Positions 1 through 7,400 of a stretch of DNA of 9,370 nucleotides are shown in pieces. Each line of letters opens with the position of its first letter. The first letter of the stretch is position 1. Source of the DNA: Chitinophagaceae bacterium UBA4412 (GTDB lineage: Bacteria > Bacteroidota > Bacteroidia > Chitinophagales > Chitinophagaceae); NCBI GenBank assembly GCA_002400445.1, contig DGQO01000144.1:16829-26198 (forward strand), given 5' to 3'. Position numbers and translations under genes: made by a program. The notes under the pieces were generated by a model. It had not been told where the DNA came from. It saw only the letters and a program-made list of their open reading frames with translations, and made no database searches.

Positions 1-139
1 TGCAGGCATTGCTCCAGGAAAAATTTTACATTGTAATTGATGATAATAACGGAGAGTTGCACAACGGCATAGTTTGTACGAATTACGAGGATTTGAACGA
101 TACTTCAAAATGCAGCAGCTTCGTGGCGTATCTTTGGAT
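1..139. other. Leader region without a supported gene
   Basis: This stretch precedes the phosphatase gene. One + frame is open from the left edge to 239, but it would overlap the phosphatase by about 100 bases and its product resembles nothing I know, so I do not call it. An ATG on the minus strand lies at 9 and could begin a divergent gene running off the left edge, but only three codons are inside the window. A TATCTTTG string at 129-136 matches the Bacteroidota -7 promoter consensus TAnnTTTG, but no TTG lies at the right distance upstream and it sits almost on the chosen start codon. I see no hairpin or repeat here. Confidence 0.5.
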
Positions 140-928
140 ATGCTTAAAACAACATTACTTAATGCCGTGCAGGCTGGCGCTGCGCAGCTTCAGCATTTCT
201 TTAACGGAGAGTTTAAAATTTCTAATAAAGAAGGAATGAACAACCTCGTAACAGAGGCAGATCATGCAGCAGAAAAAGCGATCATTGGGGTGATCCAGGA
301 ATCCTATCCTGATCATTTTATACTTAGTGAAGAAACGGGTGAAATCGTAACCGACAGCGCTTATAAATGGATAATTGATCCTATTGATGGTACCGTAAAT
401 TTTGCGAATGGTATTCCGATTTGCTGCGTGAGTATCGGCCTGGAGAAAGATGGAAAAATGATTATGGGTGCTATACAGGCTCCCCTTCTAAGGGAAAGTT
501 ATTTTACCGAGAGAGGCCAGGGCGCTTTTTTGAATGATAAGAAGATTACGGTGAGCACTAAAACAGAATTGATAAGCAGTTGCCTGGTTACCGGTTTTCC
601 GTACACTTATTTAGATGCTCCTAATGGCCCGCTGAATGTTTTTGAAAAATTAATCAGGGAAGGAATCCCGGTGCGTCGGTTGGGTAGTGCTGCCATTGAT
701 TTGTGCTGGGTAGCGGCTGGCCGCTTTGATGGTTTTTATGAACATAAATTAAATGCCTGGGACAGTTCGGCGGGCTTTCTTCTCATTGAAGAAGCCGGCG
801 GAAAAGTAACCGATTTTGAAGGAGCGGTATATTCTCCGTATCAGCCACATATTTGTGCCACTAACGGTTTAATACACGAAGAGTTGCTGGCCGTTGTAAA
901 TGGCGGACCCGTAAAAACAAAATCCTGA
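140..928 (+). CDS. suhB: Inositol-1-monophosphatase family protein (SuhB type)
   Basis: This is a cytoplasmic Mg2+-dependent phosphatase of the IMPase family, which hydrolyses inositol-1-phosphate and related sugar or polyol phosphates. The 262-residue length is normal for the family. Visible motifs are LVTEAD at 36-41, SEE at 63-65 (metal-ligand glutamate), the signature WIIDPIDGT at 77-85 with metal-binding D80 and D83, and WDSSAG at 207-212 followed by EEAGG, with D208 the third metal aspartate. The frame is open upstream to a TTG at 74 and has another ATG at 110. I chose 140 because MLKTTLLNAVQAG then aligns with the usual family N-terminus. The first of three closely spaced genes, it ends 15 bases before thiL. 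The IMPase family also includes fructose-1,6-bisphosphatases and CysQ-like nucleotidases. The family is certain and the exact substrate is inferred. Confidence 0.93.
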   Translation: MLKTTLLNAVQAGAAQLQHFFNGEFKISNKEGMNNLVTEADHAAEKAIIGVIQESYPDHFILSEETGEIVTDSAYKWIIDPIDGTVNFANGIPICCVSIGLEKDGKMIMGAIQAPLLRESYFTERGQGAFLNDKKITVSTKTELISSCLVTGFPYTYLDAPNGPLNVFEKLIREGIPVRRLGSAAIDLCWVAAGRFDGFYEHKLNAWDSSAGFLLIEEAGGKVTDFEGAVYSPYQPHICATNGLIHEELLAVVNGGPVKTKS

Positions 929-943
929 ACAAATTAAATAAGC

Positions 944-1975
944 ATGGAACAACGTACCGAAGTAGCGAGCCTGGGTGAATTTGGCCTGATAGACCGGCTC
1001 ACAAAAAATAATGAAATCCGCAATGCATCTACCATTGTAAGTGTGGGCGATGATGCTGCCGTGATTGATCATTTTGGCCGGCAAACTGTTTTATCAACCG
1101 ACCTGCTCCTGGAAGGAATCCATTTTGACCTTTCTTATACACCACTCAAACACCTGGGATATAAAAGCGTGATCGTAAACCTGAGTGATATCTACGCCAT
1201 GAACGCCACACCTACACAAGTGCTGGTGAGCATCGGGTTTAGTAACCGGGTGAGTGTAGAAGCGCTGGATGAATTTTATGCCGGCGTATATGCCGCATGT
1301 GAAGAACATCATGTAGACCTTGTGGGTGGTGATACTTCTTCTTCGCAAAAGGGATTGATCATAAGTGTGACCGCCATTGGCGAAGTGGCCCCGGATAAAT
1401 TTGTACAACGCAGCGGCGCAAAAGATAAAGACCTTATTTGTGTAAGCGGCGAACTCGGTGGCGCCTTCCTTGGGCTTACTTTATTGGAGAGAGAAAAAAA
1501 GATTTTTGAAACCACCGGCGCTCAGCCTGACCTTGAAGGGCAGTCTTACATTGTGGGACGCATCCTAAAACCACAAGCACGCAAAGATGTAATTGCAGAT
1601 TTTGCCAGCTCAGGCCTGCAACCTACAAGCATGATGGATATTAGTGATGGTCTGAGCAGCGACCTCCTGCACATTTGCAAAGAAAGCAATGTGGGCTGCG
1701 TACTGTATGAAGACAAATTGCCCGTGAATGAAGACGCAAGGGCCTTCGCATATAAATTACAACTTGATCCTACCGCTTGTGCATTAAGTGGCGGCGAAGA
1801 TTATGAGTTGCTCTTTACCATTGCACAGGAAGACTATGATAAAGTGAAGAACAATCCATTGTATTCTGTAATTGGTTATATCACTCCGCCAGAAGAGGGT
1901 AAACATATCATTACCCGTGCAGGCAACAAACATGCTCTGGTTGCACAAGGGTGGAATCACATGAAGGAACATTAA
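944..1975 (+). CDS. thiL: Thiamine-monophosphate kinase
   Basis: ThiL phosphorylates thiamine monophosphate with ATP to give thiamine diphosphate, the active cofactor, as the last step of thiamine biosynthesis in the cytoplasm. The protein has 343 residues, close to the usual 320-345, and shows the full ThiL pattern of the PurM/AIR-synthase superfamily: GEFGLIDRL at 11-19, GDDAAV at 35-40, STDLLLEGIHF at 51-61, SDIYAMNATP at 81-90, GGDTSSS at 128-134, MDISDGLSSDL at 231-241 and SGGEDYELLFT at 282-292. The Asp-rich motifs bind Mg2+ and nucleotide in characterised homologues. It starts 15 bases after the phosphatase gene in an A/T-rich, SD-free context and stops 22 bases before the GH125 gene, so co-transcription is likely. 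No other thi gene and no TPP riboswitch is visible nearby, so it is probably not under thiamine control. Confidence 0.96.
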   Translation: MEQRTEVASLGEFGLIDRLTKNNEIRNASTIVSVGDDAAVIDHFGRQTVLSTDLLLEGIHFDLSYTPLKHLGYKSVIVNLSDIYAMNATPTQVLVSIGFSNRVSVEALDEFYAGVYAACEEHHVDLVGGDTSSSQKGLIISVTAIGEVAPDKFVQRSGAKDKDLICVSGELGGAFLGLTLLEREKKIFETTGAQPDLEGQSYIVGRILKPQARKDVIADFASSGLQPTSMMDISDGLSSDLLHICKESNVGCVLYEDKLPVNEDARAFAYKLQLDPTACALSGGEDYELLFTIAQEDYDKVKNNPLYSVIGYITPPEEGKHIITRAGNKHALVAQGWNHMKEH

Positions 1976-1997
1976 GTAACGCTTTAAAGATTGCAAA

Positions 1998-3416
1998 ATG
2001 AATCGTAGCCAGTTTATGCAGCAGGCTTCTCTGATAAGCGCCTGCATGATGATGAATGATTTTTCTTTTGCTGCTGCAAATGAAAGTTTTCCCGTGGTAA
2101 GGGTGCCGCCAGCCAAAAGAAAATTTACCAGCAAAGCCATAGAAGACGCCATCCTGCGATTTAAAAAAAACGTGAAGCAGCCCGAGCTCGCCTGGCTTTT
2201 TGAAAATTGTTTTCCCAATACTTTAGATACCACGGTAGAGTTTGAAATGCTGAACAACCGGCCGGATACCTATGTAATTACTGGTGATATTGACGCCATG
2301 TGGCTGCGGGACAGCAGTGCACAAGTATGGCCATATCTCCCTTTTATTTTGGATGATAAACCGCTGCAACAATTAATTGCCGGCGTGATAAACCGGCAAA
2401 CAAAATGTATCCTGAAAGATCCATACGCCAATGCTTTTTACAAAGACGAAACCCGCATCAGCGAATGGAAATCTGATCTCACCATGATGCTGCCAGGTGT
2501 GCATGAAAGAAAGTGGGAAATTGATTCATTATGCTACCCCATCAGGCTCGCCTATCATTACTGGAAACTAACCGGCGACAAATCTCCGTTTGATGAAGCC
2601 TGGAAAAATGCCATTGTGCTCACCTTGAAAACTTTTAAAGAACAACAGCGCAAAGACAACCAGGGCCCTTATCATTTTCAGCGCACCACGGCCTGGGCTA
2701 CAGATGGCGTAACCATGAGTGGATATGGCTACCCGGTAAAACCTGTAGGACTTATTTGTTCCACGTTTCGGCCGAGTGACGATGCTACGGTATTTTCCTT
2801 TTTAGTGCCTTCTAATTATTTTGCAGTAACCAGTTTGCGGCAGGCTGCAGAAATGGTTCTTTCCATCTGGCAAGACGCAGCCTTAGCTGCATCGCTCACT
2901 GATCTGGCTAAAGAAGTAACTGCAGCTTTACAACAATATGCCATCATCAACCATGAAAGTTTTGGAAAGGTTATCGCATTTGAAGTAAATGGATTTGGCA
3001 GCGCTTTATTGATGGATGATTCCAATGTGCCCAACATTATTTCATTGCCTTATTTAGGCTGCATCGATGGCACGGACGCGGTTTATGTAAACACCCGCAA
3101 AATGCTCCTCTCAGATAACAATCCTTTCTTTTTTAAAGGTACGGCTGCGCAAGGTATTGGTGGGCCACATGCAGGTATGAATATGATTTGGCCAATGAGC
3201 ATTATTATGCAGGGCCTCACAGCCAAGAGTGATATTGAAATAAAATCCTGCGTGGAAATGCTACGTAAAACGCATGCCGGCACCGGCTTCATGCATGAAT
3301 CTTTTCATAAAGACAACCCGGCAAAATTTACCCGCAAGTGGTTTGCCTGGGCCAATACTTTATTTGGAGAGTTTTTGTGGGAGCTTTATCAAACAAAGCC
3401 GGCCTTGCTTTCCTGA
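1998..3416 (+). CDS. Glycoside hydrolase family 125 exo-alpha-1,6-mannosidase, exported
   Basis: The 472-residue protein belongs to GH125 (formerly DUF1237), metal-independent inverting exo-alpha-mannosidases that remove terminal alpha-1,6-linked mannose. Family marks are GDIDAMWLRDSSAQVWPY at 96-113, GLICSTFRPSDDATVF at 251-266, LVPSNYFAVTSLRQA at 269-283, GGPHAGMNMIWPMSI at 388-402 and TGFMHESFHKDN at 429-440. D261 and E434 are the likely general acid and base. They are 173 residues apart, the spacing I recall for the catalytic pair of the Clostridium perfringens enzyme. The first ~27 residues look like an export signal: NRSQF resembles a degenerate twin-arginine motif, then a short hydrophobic stretch and AAAN. 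It is the third gene of the probable operon and is followed by a terminator-like hairpin. It does not sit in a visible polysaccharide utilisation locus, as no SusC/SusD pair is present. Confidence 0.93.
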   Translation: MNRSQFMQQASLISACMMMNDFSFAAANESFPVVRVPPAKRKFTSKAIEDAILRFKKNVKQPELAWLFENCFPNTLDTTVEFEMLNNRPDTYVITGDIDAMWLRDSSAQVWPYLPFILDDKPLQQLIAGVINRQTKCILKDPYANAFYKDETRISEWKSDLTMMLPGVHERKWEIDSLCYPIRLAYHYWKLTGDKSPFDEAWKNAIVLTLKTFKEQQRKDNQGPYHFQRTTAWATDGVTMSGYGYPVKPVGLICSTFRPSDDATVFSFLVPSNYFAVTSLRQAAEMVLSIWQDAALAASLTDLAKEVTAALQQYAIINHESFGKVIAFEVNGFGSALLMDDSNVPNIISLPYLGCIDGTDAVYVNTRKMLLSDNNPFFFKGTAAQGIGGPHAGMNMIWPMSIIMQGLTAKSDIEIKSCVEMLRKTHAGTGFMHESFHKDNPAKFTRKWFAWANTLFGEFLWELYQTKPALLS

Positions 3417-3419
3417 TTT

Positions 3420-3447
3420 AAACGCAAGTATTGCAGAAGCGTTTTTT
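3420..3447 (+). terminator. Possible intrinsic terminator after the GH125 gene
   Basis: AAACGC at 3420-3425 pairs with GCGTTT at 3439-3444 around a 13-base loop, and the run of T continues to 3447. The hairpin begins four bases after the GH125 stop codon, where an operon end is expected. The stem is short (six pairs, three of them A-T) and the T run is only six long, so it would be a weak terminator. No stability was computed. Confidence 0.4.
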
Positions 3448-3513
3448 CCTTGCAGAAAAGATCAGTATTTTGTACAAGCGCACATTGTTGTTTTTTCAAA
3501 AAAGAATTTGAAT

Positions 3514-4062
3514 ATGGAAACAGATCAACTACACCTGGGAGTGGGCACAAGGTTGCAACATATACTACATGGGCCTGGGGTCATTGTAGGCGTTCGCTAT
3601 GCGAGCTATCTCATTTCATTTATTAATACCGGCATAAAAGAAATAGATAAAACAGATGAAAAGCTGGAGGAAATCATACCGGAAAATGTAACTATCGAAG
3701 TAGAAACAGTTTCCGAAACAGAAAAATCTTTATTAAAAATACTGAGGCTTTGGAGCGATGCAACGGAGATTGTACCCCTGGGAGATAAATGGGCCGGTGG
3801 CACCATGCTCCTGCAGTCTGCAGATAAAACGCTGAAGCCAAAGGAAATTCCTATCGCAGATTTTTTTCACAAGATTGTAATGCTGCGGGATCGCTTGCGG
3901 GTGCTGGAACAAAACATCAACAGCCATAAAAAACTGAGCGATGAAGAGAAGGTGAATATTCAACAATATATTACCCGCTGCTATGGTTCATTAACCACTT
4001 TTAATGTGTTGTTTAAAAATAAAGAGCACTGGTTTATTGGCGATAAAGCTTCACAAGATTAA
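3514..4062 (+). CDS. Conserved hypothetical protein with possible N-terminal SH3-like barrel
   Basis: I do not recognise a named family for this 182-residue protein, though it looks like a conserved Bacteroidota protein of unknown function. Residues 8-43 (LGVGTRLQHILHGPGVIVG onwards) resemble the small beta-barrel modules in CarD-like proteins and the UvrD C-terminus, which carry a 'G-T-R-V-x-H-x-x-x-G-x-G-x-V' pattern. Residues 48-75 are acidic and probably a linker. The C-terminal half contains WAGGTMLLQ at 93-101, a helix-rich stretch FFHKIVMLRDRLRVLEQ at 117-133 and QQYITRCYGSLTTFNVLF at 150-167. There is no signal peptide or membrane segment, so it is probably cytoplasmic. The frame is open back to 3274 inside the GH125 gene; the ATG at 3514 is the first start beyond that gene and lies in an A/T-rich context. 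It stands alone between a hairpin and a long gap. A nucleic-acid-binding role is only a guess from the barrel. Confidence 0.82.
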   Translation: METDQLHLGVGTRLQHILHGPGVIVGVRYASYLISFINTGIKEIDKTDEKLEEIIPENVTIEVETVSETEKSLLKILRLWSDATEIVPLGDKWAGGTMLLQSADKTLKPKEIPIADFFHKIVMLRDRLRVLEQNINSHKKLSDEEKVNIQQYITRCYGSLTTFNVLFKNKEHWFIGDKASQD

Positions 4063-4400
4063 GGGCGCATTCATTTTACATGGGCACTGCCCGCACAACA
4101 AAGTGATAAAGCCGCACTCCTGCAAAACACAGCTCATTTTTGAAGGCTGAAAAAAGCGATGCATCCCTATTTTCAGCCTGTACGCCTTAATACCTGGGCG
4201 ATAACTGTTTAAAACATTCAGCATGAAAATTCTTACTAAACATTTTCCACTTTGCTGCTTTACAAAAATGAAAGCCATCCTACTTGTGTAATGTGCTCAT
4301 ACTGTAATGATTCGGCCTTCTTTTTAAAGGACAGCAAGGCATGATATTCGCTCAATACATCGCACACAGGTTTTTTTTCACACAAAAATATTTACCACTA
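4063..4400. other. Long intergenic region before the glucan synthase gene
   Basis: These 338 bases contain no credible gene on either strand. They hold a strong inverted repeat at 4144-4179, a short GGGCA/TGCCC palindrome at 4082-4092, a tiny 22-codon frame at 4223-4291 and a run of eight T at 4371-4378. I found no complete Bacteroidota promoter pair (TTG plus TAnnTTTG). The nearest is CATTTTTG at 4135-4142, with one mismatch and no upstream TTG. The leader and promoter of the following large gene probably lie here. Confidence 0.6.
4144..4179. repeat. Inverted repeat, 10-bp arms with palindromic loop
   Basis: AGGCTGAAAA at 4144-4153 is perfectly complementary to TTTTCAGCCT at 4170-4179, with a 16-base loop. 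Within the loop, GATGCATC at 4158-4165 is itself an 8-base palindrome, so the transcript could fold into one long hairpin with a second stem inside. No T run follows on either strand, so it does not look like a standard intrinsic terminator. It could be an RNA structure in the 5' leader of the glucan synthase mRNA, a processing site at the 3' end of the upstream transcript, or a protein-binding site. Confidence 0.7.
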
Positions 4401-7400
4401 ATGAAGACCAATCAAAGGAAAAATCAGCATAACGATTTCTTTGAAAATCTTCCGCAGGCATTTTCGAACATCACAAAAACCATCATTCCCATTTTTAGTG
4501 ATGGAAAAAATACGGTTTATACAAATGAGAGACCGCCGCTGAGAGCTGAATTGTTTACCAATGAACAATTGGAACAACATGCCCGAAACCTTGCACGCAA
4601 GCACAAGATAAGCGCCGAAGAACCTAGCGAACAACTGCTGAAACGACTGGCAGATAATGAAGATATTCTTATGCAGGTACATTCCCTGCTCACAGAAAGT
4701 GTAAAAAACAGCGAACGAATACCGCCGGCCGGCGAGTGGCTCCTGGATAATTTCTACCTGATAGAAGAACAAATTTATACCGGAAAAAAACATTTGCCGA
4801 AAGGATATAGCAAAGGTCTTCCACAATTGTCTAAAGGAGAAAGTTCTGGTCTGCCCCGTGTTTATGATATTGCTGTGGAAATTATTTCACACAGTGATGG
4901 TCATGTAGACCTGGGTAACCTCGTAAGTTTTGTAAATGCATACCAGGAACATACCTATTTACAGCTTGGTGAACTATGGGCGATACCCATTATGCTACGA
5001 CTTGCGCTGATAGAAAACCTGCGTCGTCTGTCTATTCAGATCTCCAATGATATGGGTCATAAAGCCCTTGCAAACAATTGGGCAGATGAAATGATTAATG
5101 TATCGCAAACCGATTCTAAAAACCTCATCCTGGTTATTGCCGATATGGCCCGCAGTGAGCCGCCGATGGAAAGTGCATTCATTGCAGAACTGATCCGGCG
5201 CTTGCAAGAGCAGGGCAGTTCGCTCACCCTTGCCCTGAGCTGGATTGAACAAACACTTACGGATAATGGCTTCAACAGTAATGAGCTCATTCACCAGGAA
5301 ACCCAAAAGCAGGCTGCAGACCAGGTATCTATAAGCAACAGCATCAGCAGTCTCCGTTTTCTGAGTACTACAGACTGGCGGGAATTTGTAGAAACCACCA
5401 GCATTGTAGAAGAAATTCTAAGAAAAGATATTGGCGGCACCTATGGCCGTATGGACTTTTATACCCGGGATACTTATCGCCACGCCGTAGAAAAAATGGC
5501 GAAGTATAGTGATTATAGTGAAAAAGAAATTGCGGAAATGGCCATACAGTTTGCAGCGGAAAATGCAGAAAGCGGCAAAGACGGAAAATTAGCGCATGTA
5601 GGGTATTTCCTGGCAGGCAGGGGGTTGTTTAAAATGGAAAAGACAACCAGGATGAAATCGGGCAAAGTTGATTCTCTTAAAAAGCTTTTCAATAAACTGC
5701 CCTTTGGTATTTACGCAGGAACTGTTTTAGCCATTACGGCTGCTATAACTTATCTCCTGCTTAAAAATGCCTGGAGAGATGAACATGGCAATACGGTTTT
5801 TATTTTGCTGGCAATCGCCACTGCACTTGCTGCCAGCCGTCTTGCACTTGCCCTAATCAATTGGGTGAGCACTTTAGTAGCACGCCCTGCTTTATTGCCC
5901 CGCATGAATTTTTCCCTCGGTATCCCACCAGAATACCGTACGATGGTAGTGGTGCCCACTTTGCTCACGAGTGACCATGGCACCGCTGATTTAATAGAAA
6001 ATTTAGAAGTTCGTTTCCTGGCTAACAGGGATAGCAACCTCAGCTTTGCCCTCCTCACCGATTTTGCAGATGCAGATCAGGAACATCTGCCGGGTGATGA
6101 TGCCTTAGTAGCTTTTGCCCGCAATAAGATTACAGAACTTAATGAGAAATATGAACGCCAAAGCAATGATACTTTTTTTCTCTTTCACCGGCCACGAAAA
6201 TGGAATCGCACAGAAAAGAAATGGATGGGTTACGAACGCAAGCGGGGGAAACTCAGCGATCTCAATGCTTTAATACTTGGGCACGGTGTGGCAGATCATT
6301 TTAGTGAAATTGTAGCAGATGAAGCCGCATACCGTGGGACAAAATTTATTATAACCCTGGACACAGATACACAATTACCAAGAGATGCTGCATGGAAAAT
6401 GGTAGGCACACTTGCCCATCCGCTCAACCATGCCGTTTATAACCCAAAGAAAAAAAGAGTTACAGAAGGTTATACCATCTTGCAGCCAAGAGTATCCAAT
6501 AGCCTGCCTGGTAAAAACAGTTCTATTTATGCCAGGATGCATGGCAATGAGCCCGGCACAGACCCTTACACAAGGGCCACGTCGGATGTGTACCAGGATT
6601 TATTTAAAGAAGGTAGTTTTATTGGAAAAGGTATTTATGATATCAAAGCATTTGAAGCCACACTGCACCAATGTTTTCCGGATAATGCCATCTTAAGCCA
6701 TGATTTACTGGAAGGATGTTATACCCGGTCTGGGCTTATTACTGATGTGCAGTTGTATGAAGAATATCCCAACCGCTACCAGTCTGACATACAACGGCGC
6801 CACCGATGGATAAGAGGCGATTGGCAAATTGGAAACTGGATACTCCCGTTTGTGCCGGGAGCTAAGAAAAAGATTGTAAAAAACCCTCTCACGATCCTTG
6901 CCCGCTGGAAAATTTTTGACAATATCCGCCGTAGCCTTGTGCCACTTGCGCTCATGCTTTTGTTATTGTTTGGCTGGGGCCTTTCGGCAACGCCTATCTT
7001 TTGGACCGCAGGCGTATTGCTTATTATTTTCCTGCCTGGTGTAATCAACCTGGTATGGTCACTTGTGGTTCGACCGCCCGATCTTATTTTTAAACAGCAT
7101 GCCCGCTTTACCATAGAATCTGTAAGCAACCAGTTTTTTCAGCACCTGGTTGAACTGGCCACTTTGCCTTATGAAACTTTCAAAAATATGGATGCGATTG
7201 GTCGTACCCTTTGGAGAATGTTTATTAGCCATCGGCATCTGTTACAATGGAACCCTTACCATAGTACGATCAATAGCCACACGAGCATCAGCGATAATTA
7301 CCGGGCTATGTGGTTTGGGCCTTTTCTTTCCGTTGTCATCTTCGGTTACCTCACGGTATATGCACCACTTACGGTGGCCTTCGCCATGCCATTCCTCATC

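Noticed and set aside
129..136. TATCTTTG, a perfect match to the Bacteroidota -7 promoter element
   Set aside because: It ends four bases before the chosen ATG at 140, so transcription would begin at or after the start codon, and no TTG lies 17-23 bases upstream. A later start (236) would remove the first helix of the phosphatase and is less likely.
3..239. Open + frame from the left edge across the phosphatase start
   Set aside because: It overlaps the well-supported phosphatase in another frame by about 100 bases and its product has no recognisable motif. It could at most be the tail of an upstream gene and cannot be supported.
1784..2257. Minus-strand frame of 157 codons across the thiL/GH125 junction
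   Set aside because: It lies antisense to two genes with strong family motifs, and its translation shows no domain or plausible composition. It is a shadow frame.
3431..3457. Direct repeat TTGCAGAA at 3431-3438 and 3450-3457
   Set aside because: Eight bases is short enough to occur by chance in an A/T-rich gap, and one copy is explained by the terminator-like hairpin.
3466..3472. TATTTTG as a possible promoter -7 element for the hypothetical gene
   Set aside because: It is one base short of TAnnTTTG, and the nearest TTG (3450-3452) is only 13 bases away, too close for the usual spacing.
4051..4278. Minus-strand frame of 75 codons in the gap before the synthase
   Set aside because: Its translation is cysteine-rich and low in charge pattern, resembles no family, overlaps the end of the upstream gene and runs through the inverted repeat. 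No start signal supports it.
4341..4400. Upstream in-frame ATG extending the glucan synthase by 20 residues
   Set aside because: The frame is open back to a stop at 4308, but the extra residues include a FFF run from a poly-T tract and look non-coding, while the ATG at 4401 begins a charged, ordinary N-terminus.
4398..4826. Minus-strand frame of 142 codons at the start of the synthase gene
   Set aside because: The + strand here encodes the conserved N-terminal domain of the glucan synthase in a continuous frame, so the opposite frame is a by-product of codon usage.
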